Assembly: GCA_002499545.1 (NCBI GenBank)
Contig: DAME01000011.1
Coordinates: forward strand, 83,122 to 147,121
Length of the DNA stretch: 64,000 bases
Reading direction: 5' to 3'
From: Euryarchaeota archaeon UBA88
GTDB taxonomy: Archaea > Thermoplasmatota > Poseidoniia > Poseidoniales > Poseidoniaceae
Under the pieces are notes generated by a model. The model searched no databases. It was given only the letters and a program-made list of their open reading frames with translations, and was not told the DNA's origin. A program made the position numbers and the translations under genes. Shown piece by piece: positions 8,745 through 19,600 of the stretch (within the stretch, counting starts at the first letter, position 1; every line of letters starts with the position of its first letter).

Positions 8745-9614
8745 CCGCAAATGAATGCAGTGTGGGCATGAAACCTCGATGACGTAGTCGGGGGATTGTT
8801 GCTCTTCGACGGTCAGCGGTTGGCGACAGGCGAAGCACTGGACTACGTCACTTTGGTCGAGTTCCGGATTGACCGCTACGCGATGGTCAAAGACGAAGCA
8901 ATCACCGTCCCAATGTGCTTCTCCAACTTCTTCGAAGTAGCCGAGGATTCCACCACCCAATTGGCGTACGTCCCTGAATCCTGCATCCATCATCACGACG
9001 CTGGCTTTTTCGCATCGTATTCCACCGGTACAAAACATCACCACGGGAATATCCTTCATCGAATCAGGCAGTTGTTCAATCGCTTTAGGAAAGGATCTGA
9101 AGGACGTGATATCGAGGTCGATTGCATTTTGGAAAGTGCCCAAACGAATTTCGTAGTCGTTTCGGGTATCGAGTACGGCAACCTCTCGACCTTCATCCAA
9201 CCACTGCTTGAATTCCGTCGGTGATATCACCGGACCGGTTCGTCGAGCAGGTTGAACGTGGTCGAGTCCAATTGAAATGATTTCTTTTTTCAATCGAACA
9301 TTCATTCTATTGAACGGCTGATAATCGGTGAATGAGTACTTCAAGCGAATGCCAGCAAACCGCTCATCACCGTTCAAGAATTCAATAAAACCGTTCAAGG
9401 ATGGCTCTGAACCTGCTAAGAAAAAGTTGATGCCTTCATGGGCCAAGAGAATGGTTCCTTTCAAGTCAAGTGAGGTGCAGACTTCTTTGAACGGTTTGCG
9501 GAGTTCATCACGATCGGGAAGGTCGACAAAGCGGTACCCCGCTATGTTCGAAATGCCTTCACCCATGCAGTTGCGAAGATTGAATTGTTTTTGAGTCATT
9601 CCGACCGTAGACAT
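8739..9614 (-). CDS. trhO: tRNA uridine(34) hydroxylase, rhodanese family
   Basis: TrhO (YceA) hydroxylates uridine 34 of tRNA using oxygen-dependent chemistry. The sequence shows the N-terminal family domain (GTILLAHEGINFFLAGS) and a central rhodanese domain with the active-site loop FCTGGIRCEKA and the upstream VLDTRNDYEIRLG. The C-terminus has CFAC and CPHC pairs that could bind zinc. From the ATG at 9614 the protein is 291 residues. This start overlaps the nadE stop by one base (TGATG), so the two are translationally coupled. A start 15 bases downstream is also possible. The 3' end overlaps the convergent surface-protein gene by six bases. Confidence 0.93.
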   Translation of the reverse strand: MSTVGMTQKQFNLRNCMGEGISNIAGYRFVDLPDRDELRKPFKEVCTSLDLKGTILLAHEGINFFLAGSEPSLNGFIEFLNGDERFAGIRLKYSFTDYQPFNRMNVRLKKEIISIGLDHVQPARRTGPVISPTEFKQWLDEGREVAVLDTRNDYEIRLGTFQNAIDLDITSFRSFPKAIEQLPDSMKDIPVVMFCTGGIRCEKASVVMMDAGFRDVRQLGGGILGYFEEVGEAHWDGDCFVFDHRVAVNPELDQSDVVQCFACRQPLTVEEQQSPDYVIEVSCPHCIHLRS

Positions 9615-11380
9615 CAATGGCGCCAATCATGGCGCGAAGCGAGCGGTCTGCGCCAGCCCTGTCCGAACGCTCGTTTCGAGACTCGTGGTGCAGGCGACAT
9701 CTGCCAACGCTTGTGTTCACTTCGCTCAAGTCGAGTCAAGACTTCGACGACTTGTGAGCGTTCAAATCCAAGTTGTGCTATAGCCTCAGCATCCAAGCCA
9801 TCCTCGATGTGAGCGTGAAGTATTGCATCAAGCACGGAATACGGAGGCAGAGAATCTTCGTCTTTCTGGTCAGGAGCTAATTCTGCAGAAGGTGGTTTGT
9901 GCCGAGTTGAATCGTTGACTGGGACAATGTTGCCTAATGCCTTTGCCCGTGCATTGAACTCATCTGCCAGCCCGTACACCTGCAGTTTGTACAAATCTCC
10001 CAACGGAGAATAGCCACCTGCCATGTCACCGTACAGCGTACAGTAACCCTGAGCTAATTCGGATTTATTACCCGTAGCAATCGCCATTCGGCCCTGAGCG
10101 TTAGCATATCCCATCACAATCAACCCGCGAAGCCTCGATTGAAGATTCTCGGATGCAACGGGATGACCGTTGTTCAGAACCCCTCCAATACTGCCTTCGA
10201 CTGAAGAATGTAGCCCGTCGATTGGAACGGTGTCAAACACGATACCCAGTGCTTCAGCGGTATGACGGGCGTCGTCGATTGAATGTTGGGACGAGTGCCG
10301 GCTTGGCATGGCGATTCCTGTCACGTTTTCTGGGCCAACTGCAGCCGCAGCAATACACGCAGCCACCGCTGAATCTATACCTCCTGAAAGCCCGAGGACC
10401 ACCGACGATATGCCCGACTTTCGGCAGTAGTCAGACAATCCAGCGATGACGGCGTCGGTCAAATCTTCGAGCAGATGTTCATCATACTCTTGGCCTGAAT
10501 GGCCGGGTGAAAGGTGTCGCAACGCGTCGTTACCAACCGAAAGTGCGTCGACTGCATCAGAAGGAATCCAAGTGCAGCCCTCGGCATCATCAAGGTCGAC
10601 CAAGAAAACACCTTCTTGCCATGCAGGTGCGACAACAACTCGGCCATCTGGCCAAGCAACCAGAGAATTCCCATCAAAGAGAAGGTCGTCGTTACCCCCA
10701 ACTTGGTTCGCCAAAAGGAACGGATGTCCCAAAATTGCTGCCGCTGTTCGACACACTTGAATTCGTGAACTCAACTTATCGGAATGGTAAGGAGATGCAG
10801 AAAGATTGACCGTAGCATCCAGTTGTACGCCTTGTCGGCCCCATTCAGCAAGATGTTCAATGGGGTCTGCTGAATATTCCGAAGGCGTCATTCCAGCGGC
10901 TTGCCACGCATCTTCACAGACGGTCACGCCGAGGTTGAGATCACCGATGGTTCGAGCAATTCCAGAACGGTTGTCTGGGTGAAAATAACGAGCTTCATCG
11001 AAGACATCGTAGGTAGGGAGAAGTTGCTTTCGTGCAACGATGTGAATGCTGTCTTCGCCGCTTGGCTTGGCCTTGTTTGCTCCAGCACGAACAACCCCAT
11101 TTGACGGAAGTTGACGGGCACTTGATGGTTCAATTGGAGTTCCTACGAGGACTGGAAGTTCCACCCCAAGATTGCTCGCAGTGTCCTGTGCTAATCGAAT
11201 AAATTCGTCTTGCAGCAACAGGTCACGTGGAGGATAGCCGGAGATGGCCAACTCGGTTGTCACGCCAATCCTCGCTCCGTGGTCTGAGGCCAACTTCGCC
11301 AATGCTTCAATTCGAACAGCGTTTCCGACTAAGTCGCCAACAGTTGGGTCCACTTGCAATAATCCAATTCGACGAGGCAT
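9614..11380 (-). CDS. nadE: Glutamine-dependent NAD+ synthetase
   Basis: The enzyme amidates nicotinic acid adenine dinucleotide to NAD+, the last step of NAD synthesis. The N-terminal nitrilase-type glutaminase domain shows the Glu (TTELAISGYPPRDLLL), Lys (RKQLLPTYDVFDE) and Cys (VTVCEDAW) of the catalytic triad. The C-terminal synthetase domain has the ATP-binding loop LGLSGGIDSAV and GNKSELAQGY. The start at 11380 (MPRRIGLLQ) follows a GGAG site eight bases upstream; the extra upstream frame does not fit the family. At 588 residues it is full length. It lies 17 bases after a giant surface-protein gene and is coupled to trhO. Confidence 0.96.
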   Translation of the reverse strand: MPRRIGLLQVDPTVGDLVGNAVRIEALAKLASDHGARIGVTTELAISGYPPRDLLLQDEFIRLAQDTASNLGVELPVLVGTPIEPSSARQLPSNGVVRAGANKAKPSGEDSIHIVARKQLLPTYDVFDEARYFHPDNRSGIARTIGDLNLGVTVCEDAWQAAGMTPSEYSADPIEHLAEWGRQGVQLDATVNLSASPYHSDKLSSRIQVCRTAAAILGHPFLLANQVGGNDDLLFDGNSLVAWPDGRVVVAPAWQEGVFLVDLDDAEGCTWIPSDAVDALSVGNDALRHLSPGHSGQEYDEHLLEDLTDAVIAGLSDYCRKSGISSVVLGLSGGIDSAVAACIAAAAVGPENVTGIAMPSRHSSQHSIDDARHTAEALGIVFDTVPIDGLHSSVEGSIGGVLNNGHPVASENLQSRLRGLIVMGYANAQGRMAIATGNKSELAQGYCTLYGDMAGGYSPLGDLYKLQVYGLADEFNARAKALGNIVPVNDSTRHKPPSAELAPDQKDEDSLPPYSVLDAILHAHIEDGLDAEAIAQLGFERSQVVEVLTRLERSEHKRWQMSPAPRVSKRAFGQGWRRPLASRHDWRH

Positions 11381-11397
11381 TGGGTCATCTCCGAGTA

Positions 11398-14300
11398 TCA
11401 GCTGTACTTCACAATCTCGCCTTCGGCGTTCTTGTACCACCATTCATTGGTTTGCTTATCGTGGTACCACCAGTAACCGTCGGAACCCATCGACCAATCA
11501 GATTCAGCGTTCACGACTTGTGCAGCCGCGACGGAGGCTGCTTCGCTCAACGAATCCTCAACATCAGGTTCAAACTCATATTCGTCCTCATCATCATCAA
11601 ATGATGAAGAATAATCGTCCCAGTCGTGCTCACTCTTAGAACCACCTCGCAATGTCATCCGTTTTGCTAAGACAAGTAAGGTTGCAAGAATTCCGATGAA
11701 AAGTGATGCTGAAAGGGTTCCGAGGACTGGATTGACATCTCCAAACACGCGTTCAGTGAACGATTCTTCTCTCATTGGACGAACGTCGATGGAAGGCCCG
11801 ATTGTCACCACATCTGAACCAACTTGGACCTCGACCCATTGTAAACCGGGTGCTGATGGGTTCCAGTCGGTTGATACTGGAAGGGTCCCACCCTTGGGAA
11901 CGATGACAGTGGTACGGCGCATGGTCGAACTGGTACCGTCAATGAGGTTCTCAATGAAAATGACTTCAACTGAACCGTTCAGTGTTCCAGTGTTCTCGAT
12001 GTATGCTGTTACAATCGAAGTCTGGCCGACTTCAACAAGCAAACGAGAATAGGTGACGCCGGTGGCAGGAAGCGAAAATTCCGGTTTGAGCCATTCCATG
12101 TCCCAAACGCCTACAGGAGACCCTGCTGGTGAACCGCCGATGCCAAGAACTGCGTTATCGGCAAGGTCTCGACCTGAAATCTGGATGTAAAAAGCCAGAC
12201 GGTTTTCAAGCATTTGTGGGGTTATTTCAGATAAATCAACGTTACCTACGACTTCCAAACGAAGCCCTGCAATGTCAGAACCAACAAGACTGAGAGCCTC
12301 AACTCCGTTGCGTAAGCGGTCTCCGGTTTCCTTTTCTTCAACCCACCAGATCAGTTCAAGTGAATCGACATCAAGCCCACCAGCTTCGGAGAGAAGAATG
12401 CGGACTTCATGAGATTCAGCCTTGAGAACCGATGAAGGTCGAGGATTAGATACCTCGACCGGTTCAGGCCCCGTACCGTCAACAAGAATCCAACGAACCG
12501 AAGATTCTTGCTCCGTTGTATCCGTTCCCTGTCCGGAAAGACAACCGATGCTCCACGTCAGAGGAGTTGTCATGGATTGCGATGGAGCAACCAAAGGCAC
12601 CGACCAAATGCCGTCCAGTGAAAGGGCGGACGTGGTTGAGCCTGCGAATTGGACGTTCACTTGACAATCGAACTCTGGAATCAAGCCTGTTTCGGTGAAG
12701 ACAACGCCGCCCGCAATCTCGAACGGACTGTTCGGTGCTAATCGCGCACCGTCGACAACCAGCGAACCCTGAGAGAGAATCAGTGAGACGCTTTGTTCAG
12801 GAATTTCCATCGCTGCAGAAAATCGCCAGCGATGCTCTGGGAATGCTCGGAACACCTCTTGCCCAGCACGGTCAATGACTCGAATTCCCGGTTCACGGCG
12901 AGTTTCGCCGAGGTCGGGTGTGGTCCAACCCAATTCAAAATCAACGCTCAAGGTCATGGCACGGTCGTACGGACTGGCCTGCATGCCGTCAGTTCCAAGC
13001 ATTTGACAGCCGAGAATAATGAGATGTGGACTGGTCGTTGTGCAGTTGCCGGTCAGGAAATCCCACTGAATTGGCAATGGGTCACTTCCTTGATTCGATG
13101 CCAGTTCGACAACGACCGTGGACAAATCCGAACCTCCATTCGGTTCATCGATGTGGACGTTGAAGGAGTACTCCATAGCAGGATGCAACCACGGTTTTTT
13201 ACCATCTTGATAGCCGAAAGCGTTCGATGCAACCGTCGGAGCTCCGTCAACCGCTAACTGGTACATGAACAACTGTTCACCGGAAATGTTCGAGCCACTG
13301 TTCTCGAGATGATGACCAGCACCATCCGTACCTACAAGGTACACCGAGACCTTCTGACCCAGGCTTCCTCCCGTATCATCGATCATCAACGTATATTGAC
13401 CAATTAACGCATTGAGGTCGTTAGGGATAAACAGACCCATTGGAGTGTATTCATCCGCATCAGGCCACGAGTCGAAATTGTCGTCATCACTCCATTCTCG
13501 CCATACCATTGCTTGAATGGAACTTGGAAGGACTGGTTGGTCTGAAATCTTAATTTGGAATGTTTGGGTCGATGAAGGAGTGCGATGGTCGTAGAGTTCG
13601 GCATTGGTTTCCAGTACTTGCGGCGAGATAGAGTCGATGTGGAAGGTTCGTTGATAGACCGAATCATCAGCCAATCCAATCCCGTTCAACGACGTAATCT
13701 CGAATCGCCAGTCAACCACCCCAAACGTAAACGGAATGGCGCTGTTTAGACTCCACATGTTTTGCTCTAGCACCGTCGTATTTGCTATCAGTGACTCGCC
13801 TTGGTAGAATTCTACAAGTGCGTCATCGTCTGCGAACGCATCGACGGAATCTACGCCTTCAAACCCGATTCTGACATCGACATCTATGTTTGAGCCGGCC
13901 ATCAAATAGTAGTCACTGACCGTGAGTTCCTCACCGTCATCACCGGTAAGAGTGACTGATTTAATCTCAAGGTCATTTTCAAAACCTTGAATCCCGTTTC
14001 CTCCCCAAGTATAACTGGCAGGAATCGAAAGAACGCCGTTCGAAAGCATCAGACGTGTTGAGGCAGTGAGGTGAGGTGAATCATCCCACTCCGGTTCCAT
14101 TCTAAAGGTAATGTTCACCGTTACTGAGGTACCAGCAATGTCACTGGTGATGGCGCTATCAGGGTGCAATTCGACCAAATTTGAATCACCAGTTCCGATT
14201 GGAGAACCTCCGTTTAGAGGCAACAACCACGTTGCGGAGTAATTTCCGCCGTTCACGTCCAAACGAGCCGTCGCTGCGGCTGAAGAAAGTACAGTGTACT

Positions 14301-16521
14301 GAGTTTGCATTGTTTGCCAGCGCTGACTTGGTGTCAGCGTGGTTGCATCGGTATCCATCGTGACGCCGGTTAATTCTACCAGTGAAGACGAGTTGAGCCC
14401 TTCCAGTGTAACATCGAGTGACCCCGAAGTATCCGATGTCATCGGAATTGGGATGTGATGCATTCCTCCGATGGATGATAATCCATTTCGAGCACCGTTC
14501 AAAGCGAGGACAAATGCTGAATCGACCGGGGCTTGTATGAAATCCACTGCTTTGTACGGCACTCCAAGTCCCGACAGAGTTGCGTTGCCAGTTCCAAAGA
14601 CCTCAAATTCAATTTCGACGAAATACGTACCCAGTGCACTGGCTTTCGATGTTGATTGCATGGCTGAAATTGAAAGATTCTCGAGTTGAGAGGGTTCGAG
14701 TGTAAAGAATCCCGACCCGCCTTCAACAGTCCAATTGGCAATCGTGGAACCATCGAAATTCAGGTTCAATCCAGTCATTTCACCGTTGTAGGACATTCCC
14801 GAAAAGCAGAAACTGAGAAGTTCTGTTGCTGGAATCCACGCCTTCACCTTCGAAGTACCCGATATCCCAGGGTTAGCAGCGATGGAGGTTTCACCGTTTT
14901 CAAAACGGTCTTGCCATCCCCATGAGCCAACTCTTGCATCGCTTGAGCCCCACTCTGCAACACCATCTTGTGCGAAGTCAATGGTTGGGTTGGCTGGTTG
15001 AACTCCACCAAATGCACCGGTTTCAAAATCATAGACTTGCCAGAATGCCGTAGAAGAATTGGATGCTGAAATGAATTGGATTTGGTACGCACCAACCGTT
15101 CCTTCTTGCCCGGCTAAGTCCAGCGAGTAGGGGAGGGTTATGTTGGTCCAGTTGTCCAATGGTGAAGTTCGCATCTGAGCTTGTGCAAGGGTAGTTGTAG
15201 CGCTAACGTGAATGTGTGACAGTGCTGCTGAAGGCGTGAACCATGGCGAGGTGAACCGGTCATTCGCAGTACCTTCGTGTGAACTGCTTGTTTCGACATA
15301 ATTGATGCCTCCACCATTGGAAGTCCAGCCCTCAAAAGCGAGGGGGGAGTTAGCTGACACGGCGTACATTCCGTCTCCGCTGATTGAATGAACGGAGGCC
15401 ATTTCACCACTGGGTGAAGGTTCGAAATTCAAGTGCAGACGGATGGAATTAACGGTTTGCCAATCAAGAGCATTGAGTGGAACCCATCCCGCCCCACTTC
15501 CCGTCATCCCCTGTAGAGGTGCACCTGTAGTTCCATCGAGAATCGTCCAGTTGAGGTTAGCCCCAGTCGGAACTGTCGCATCGATGTACAACGGTGCCCA
15601 CGGACCTTGGTCGACGACTTGGAACGAACTTGGAGCGAAACCGATCGATGGAGACCGCCATTCAGCAGAAGGAGGAGTGGCGAAATGTACGTCATCGATG
15701 AACCAGTAATCGCAGCACGTTGAGGAACCCGAGGTTTGATGGAATCGTATTTGTGAATTGGTATGGAGGGCGGCAGCAGGAAGCGTTGTCATGTACTGTG
15801 TCGGTGTTTGAGAGCTTGAAGGAGAACCAGAAAAGGTATGCAGTGTGGTCCACGTACTGGTGGCTGTGCGGTATTGTATTTGCAGGTCTTCGTTCAAATC
15901 TGGTTCTTCACCGCAGTTGGAGTAGCCCTCGAGAACCCAGAGATGGAGCGGCATGGTCGAGACGCCCGAGAAATCGCTCACCGGTGAAGTTGCGTAGGTT
16001 GAACCTGCATAGGTTCGAATCGAACCTCCCGAAGAGCCATTGTAACCGCATGCTGGGCTGGTCACAACGCCTGAATATGAGTTAGAAAAAGTCCACCCGG
16101 GTGAAGGATTGGTTGGTGAATTGAAGTCCCAAAGCATTCCTGCTCCGTTACCGGTCAAGGCTCCTGATTCACCAAATGTTCCATTGTTCACAGCACTGCT
16201 GTGCGCCCAAACGGTGCTGTCATTCCAAGTGAAACCTTGTTGGGTGAGTTCAACCGAAGGTTCCAGTGAAAGGTGAATATCGGTCACCGGTGCGTTACTG
16301 GAAACGTCGATTTCAAAATCGGTGGAGTACGAGTTGGCACCTGGTAGGATAACAACGGCGTTTTCACCGGAACCAACCGAACGTATGTCGGAAGTTGGGA
16401 GGAGCACGGATATGGGTTCAGAAGCCGGATTTTCAGAAGAAATCATGCTCTGCAGCGGTCCACCGAAAACCATCAACAACGCAAGGAGTACAGCCTTGCG
16501 TGCGCTTGACCCCCCCGCCAT
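11398..16521 (-). CDS. Giant secreted surface protein with C-terminal membrane anchor and W-rich cytoplasmic end
   Basis: The protein has 1707 residues. The N-terminus is a signal peptide (ARKAVLLALLMVFGGPLQSM). Residues of about 120-280 form a MAM/reelin-like module (SPACGYNGSSGGSIRTY, LWVLEGYSNCGEEPDLNEDL, STCCDYWFIDDVHF) with paired cysteines. Many beta-sandwich repeats follow. Near the C-terminus one helix (LGTLSASLFIGILATLLVLA) is followed by the positive stop KRMTLRGG, then a long acidic stretch (DDDEDEYEFEPDVED), then a tryptophan-rich end (DGYWWYHDKQ, EWWYKNAEGE). The bulk is extracellular and the last 75 residues or so are cytoplasmic. I recognise no enzymatic motif. The gene is divergent from ileS. 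Confidence 0.85.
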   Translation of the reverse strand: MAGGSSARKAVLLALLMVFGGPLQSMISSENPASEPISVLLPTSDIRSVGSGENAVVILPGANSYSTDFEIDVSSNAPVTDIHLSLEPSVELTQQGFTWNDSTVWAHSSAVNNGTFGESGALTGNGAGMLWDFNSPTNPSPGWTFSNSYSGVVTSPACGYNGSSGGSIRTYAGSTYATSPVSDFSGVSTMPLHLWVLEGYSNCGEEPDLNEDLQIQYRTATSTWTTLHTFSGSPSSSQTPTQYMTTLPAAALHTNSQIRFHQTSGSSTCCDYWFIDDVHFATPPSAEWRSPSIGFAPSSFQVVDQGPWAPLYIDATVPTGANLNWTILDGTTGAPLQGMTGSGAGWVPLNALDWQTVNSIRLHLNFEPSPSGEMASVHSISGDGMYAVSANSPLAFEGWTSNGGGINYVETSSSHEGTANDRFTSPWFTPSAALSHIHVSATTTLAQAQMRTSPLDNWTNITLPYSLDLAGQEGTVGAYQIQFISASNSSTAFWQVYDFETGAFGGVQPANPTIDFAQDGVAEWGSSDARVGSWGWQDRFENGETSIAANPGISGTSKVKAWIPATELLSFCFSGMSYNGEMTGLNLNFDGSTIANWTVEGGSGFFTLEPSQLENLSISAMQSTSKASALGTYFVEIEFEVFGTGNATLSGLGVPYKAVDFIQAPVDSAFVLALNGARNGLSSIGGMHHIPIPMTSDTSGSLDVTLEGLNSSSLVELTGVTMDTDATTLTPSQRWQTMQTQYTVLSSAAATARLDVNGGNYSATWLLPLNGGSPIGTGDSNLVELHPDSAITSDIAGTSVTVNITFRMEPEWDDSPHLTASTRLMLSNGVLSIPASYTWGGNGIQGFENDLEIKSVTLTGDDGEELTVSDYYLMAGSNIDVDVRIGFEGVDSVDAFADDDALVEFYQGESLIANTTVLEQNMWSLNSAIPFTFGVVDWRFEITSLNGIGLADDSVYQRTFHIDSISPQVLETNAELYDHRTPSSTQTFQIKISDQPVLPSSIQAMVWREWSDDDNFDSWPDADEYTPMGLFIPNDLNALIGQYTLMIDDTGGSLGQKVSVYLVGTDGAGHHLENSGSNISGEQLFMYQLAVDGAPTVASNAFGYQDGKKPWLHPAMEYSFNVHIDEPNGGSDLSTVVVELASNQGSDPLPIQWDFLTGNCTTTSPHLIILGCQMLGTDGMQASPYDRAMTLSVDFELGWTTPDLGETRREPGIRVIDRAGQEVFRAFPEHRWRFSAAMEIPEQSVSLILSQGSLVVDGARLAPNSPFEIAGGVVFTETGLIPEFDCQVNVQFAGSTTSALSLDGIWSVPLVAPSQSMTTPLTWSIGCLSGQGTDTTEQESSVRWILVDGTGPEPVEVSNPRPSSVLKAESHEVRILLSEAGGLDVDSLELIWWVEEKETGDRLRNGVEALSLVGSDIAGLRLEVVGNVDLSEITPQMLENRLAFYIQISGRDLADNAVLGIGGSPAGSPVGVWDMEWLKPEFSLPATGVTYSRLLVEVGQTSIVTAYIENTGTLNGSVEVIFIENLIDGTSSTMRRTTVIVPKGGTLPVSTDWNPSAPGLQWVEVQVGSDVVTIGPSIDVRPMREESFTERVFGDVNPVLGTLSASLFIGILATLLVLAKRMTLRGGSKSEHDWDDYSSSFDDDEDEYEFEPDVEDSLSEAASVAAAQVVNAESDWSMGSDGYWWYHDKQTNEWWYKNAEGEIVKYS

Positions 16522-16619
16522 GCCTGCTGCTAAGCGTTAAAGGACTTCAATGATACCCCCGCATTTCATCGATAAAAATCTCAATTTCCAAACTTTTGCC
16601 TTCTCTCTTCGACCGTTCA

Positions 16620-19600
16620 ATGACCGTTGAAATCACGCTGTTCAAGGGTGAGGTTCAAGACAAAAAGGCTGCTCGGTGGTTCATGGCTCGTCCGAACCCC
16701 GCTGGTGAACTCGATGCGGTGAAACTTGAGACAACGCTTCTTGAGATGTGGAGCAAAGAAGGTGCATTCCAGCAATCCATTGAAACACGACGCAATGGCG
16801 CTCCGTTTATCTTCCTTGAAGGACCACCTACTGCGAATGGAAAACCCGGAATCCATCACGTAGTAGCACGCGCTTACAAGGACTTAGTCTGTCGTTGGAA
16901 GACGATGGAGGGGTTCAAAGTTGAGCGTAAAGGCGGATGGGATACGCACGGCTTACCTGTGGAGATCGAAGTCCAAAAGCGAATGGACTTAATGTCAAAT
17001 GAAGCTATTGAAGCCTACGGAATGGATAATTTCAATCAAGCCTGCCGTGAATCAGTGTGGACCTATGAATCTGCTTGGAGAGAAATGACTGAGCGAATGG
17101 CATACTGGGTTGACTTAGACAATCCCTACGTCACTCTCGAGAATTCGTATGTCGAATCATGTTGGTGGGCCATCAAGCAAATGTTCGACAAAGGATTGCT
17201 GTACAGAGGCCACAAAGTCTTACCCTACTGCCCACAAACCGGAACATCGTATTCATCTCACGAGGTTGCTCTTGGCTACAAGGAAGTCGAGGAACCGTCC
17301 GTCTATGTGAAGTTCAAACTCTCTGACGAAGAGGCGAGCATTCTTGCATGGACTACTACGCCTTGGACGCTCCCTGGAAACGTCGGGCTTGCCGTTGGAC
17401 CTGAGGTGACCTATGTTCGTGTTCGCGTGACTGAAGTTGCCGAAAACTGGAGTGGAGAAGGAGGTGCCTCTGTCGGTGAAATCGTAATTTTGGCCAAGGA
17501 CCTGATGAAAGAGGTTCTTCGCCACAATGTCGAAATCATCGATGAATTCCCCGGCCGAGACCTCGTTGGTCGCTCGTACGAACCGTTGTTCCCCGAAGCC
17601 GTTCCTCGTGGCGAATCTACAACCGCATGGACGGTGTTGGAAGCCGATTGGGTCACTACCACCGACGGTACGGGCGTGGTTCACACAGCCGTCATGTACG
17701 GTGAAGACGACTATAATTTGGGAATGGCAGCAGGCTTACCTGCCTACCATACCGTCGGCATGGATGGCGCCTTCCTTGAAGGGACTCACCCACTGTTGGA
17801 CGGACGCTATGTCAAAGAATGCGACCAGACCATTATCGAACTGCTTTCAAGCCCTAAAGGCAGCAATGGAAGCGGGCCTGAAAGCGGCCTTTTGTACCGT
17901 GAAAAAGCCTACCTCCACGACTATCCACACTGCTGGAGAACCGACCATCCACTGCTGTACTACGCAATGGATTCATGGTTCGTGCGCATGACTGCTGTCA
18001 AAGAACGCTTGTTGGAATTCAACGATGGCGTCGAGTGGGCACCGGATTGGGTTGGGGAAGGTCGATTCGGCGAGTGGCTACGAAACGTCAAAGATTGGGC
18101 AATTTCCAGAGAGCGATATTGGGGAACGCCAATTCCAGTGTGGCGAACCGAAGACGGACAAATGAAGTGCGTTGGCTCGATTGAAGAACTTCAATCTGAA
18201 GTTGCCAAAGCCGTAGCCGCAGGCATCGCAAACCCCGAATGCCCCGATGATGTTGACCTTCATCGACCAATTGTTGACGGCTTTACGTTGGTATCTGATG
18301 ACGGGAAACCCATGCACAGAGAACCCTTTGTCATGGATTGCTGGTTTGATTCCGGATGCGCTCCGTTCGCACAGTGGCACCACCCCTTTGATGGTGGAGA
18401 GACATTTGATTCATCCTTCCCTGTCGACTATATCTGCGAAGGCGTTGACCAAACCCGTGGATGGTTTTACACTCTCTTGGCAGTTTCGACCACCGTGTTT
18501 GACAAACCCGCCTACAAGCGTTGTTTGAGCCTCGGGCTCATTCTTGACGCTGAAGGAAAGAAGATGTCAAAATCGAGAGGGAACATTGTTGACCCTTGGG
18601 ACCACTTCAACCGCGAAGGTGCAGACGCAACACGCTGGTACATGGTGACCGCTGGCGCTCCTTGGAATCCGTTGAAATTTGATTCCAACGGCGTTCGAGA
18701 AACCTACGCAAAGATGTTCTTGACGTTGTGGAACGTCTACAAATTCCATGCGGACTACGCTGCGCTTGACAACTTTGACCCCGATGCATCAACCTCTGAT
18801 GTCGCATCGCGTCCCTCACTGGACCGATGGATTCTTTCTCGATTGGCAACAACTGCTCAAAATTACCATGCTGACTTCAAAGGGTGGAATTTCCACAAGG
18901 CTTGCCGTGATTTGGAGGACTTCATCGTCAACGATGTGTCAAATTGGTATGTTCGCCGTAGTCGACGAAGATTGTGGGACGATTCGGAAAGCAGTGATAA
19001 GTTGGCTTGCCAGCATACGCTGCATGAAATTTTGACCACCGTGTGCCGTTTGGTCGCTCCAGTCAGTCCCTTCATGGTCGATGTCATTCATCGGAACTTA
19101 ACCGGAGAAACCGTCCATCAAGCTGCGTGGCCGCTTGGTGTTCCAGGAACGCTTGATGGTGCAACTGCCGATGCGTGGGACGAACAAGCCGCAGCTGCAA
19201 CTGCAACCCTACCTCCACAAGATGTGGAACTGGAAGGCGTCATGGAATTAGTTCGGGAACTTGCTGAAGTGGGTCGAAGAATCCGAATCGATGCTGGACG
19301 GCGTCAACGGCTTCCATGTTCACAAGGCTGGATTGTCGCAGGGCTTGAAATGAGTGAATTCCACGACATATTGGCGGAAGAACTCAACGTCGAATCGATT
19401 GCAGTTGAAGATGACCTTGACCGCTTCCAACAGATTGCGTTGGCCCCGAACTTCCGAGCCCTGGCTCCAAAAGCACGAAGTGAGGTCAACGCTGTTGCTG
19501 GTGAAATCAAACATTCACAAGACCCAGTCGGCCTTCTTGAATCCATTCGCGCGGGAACCTGTGTAATCATGGGGATTTCAATCGAAGAATCAGATGTTGA

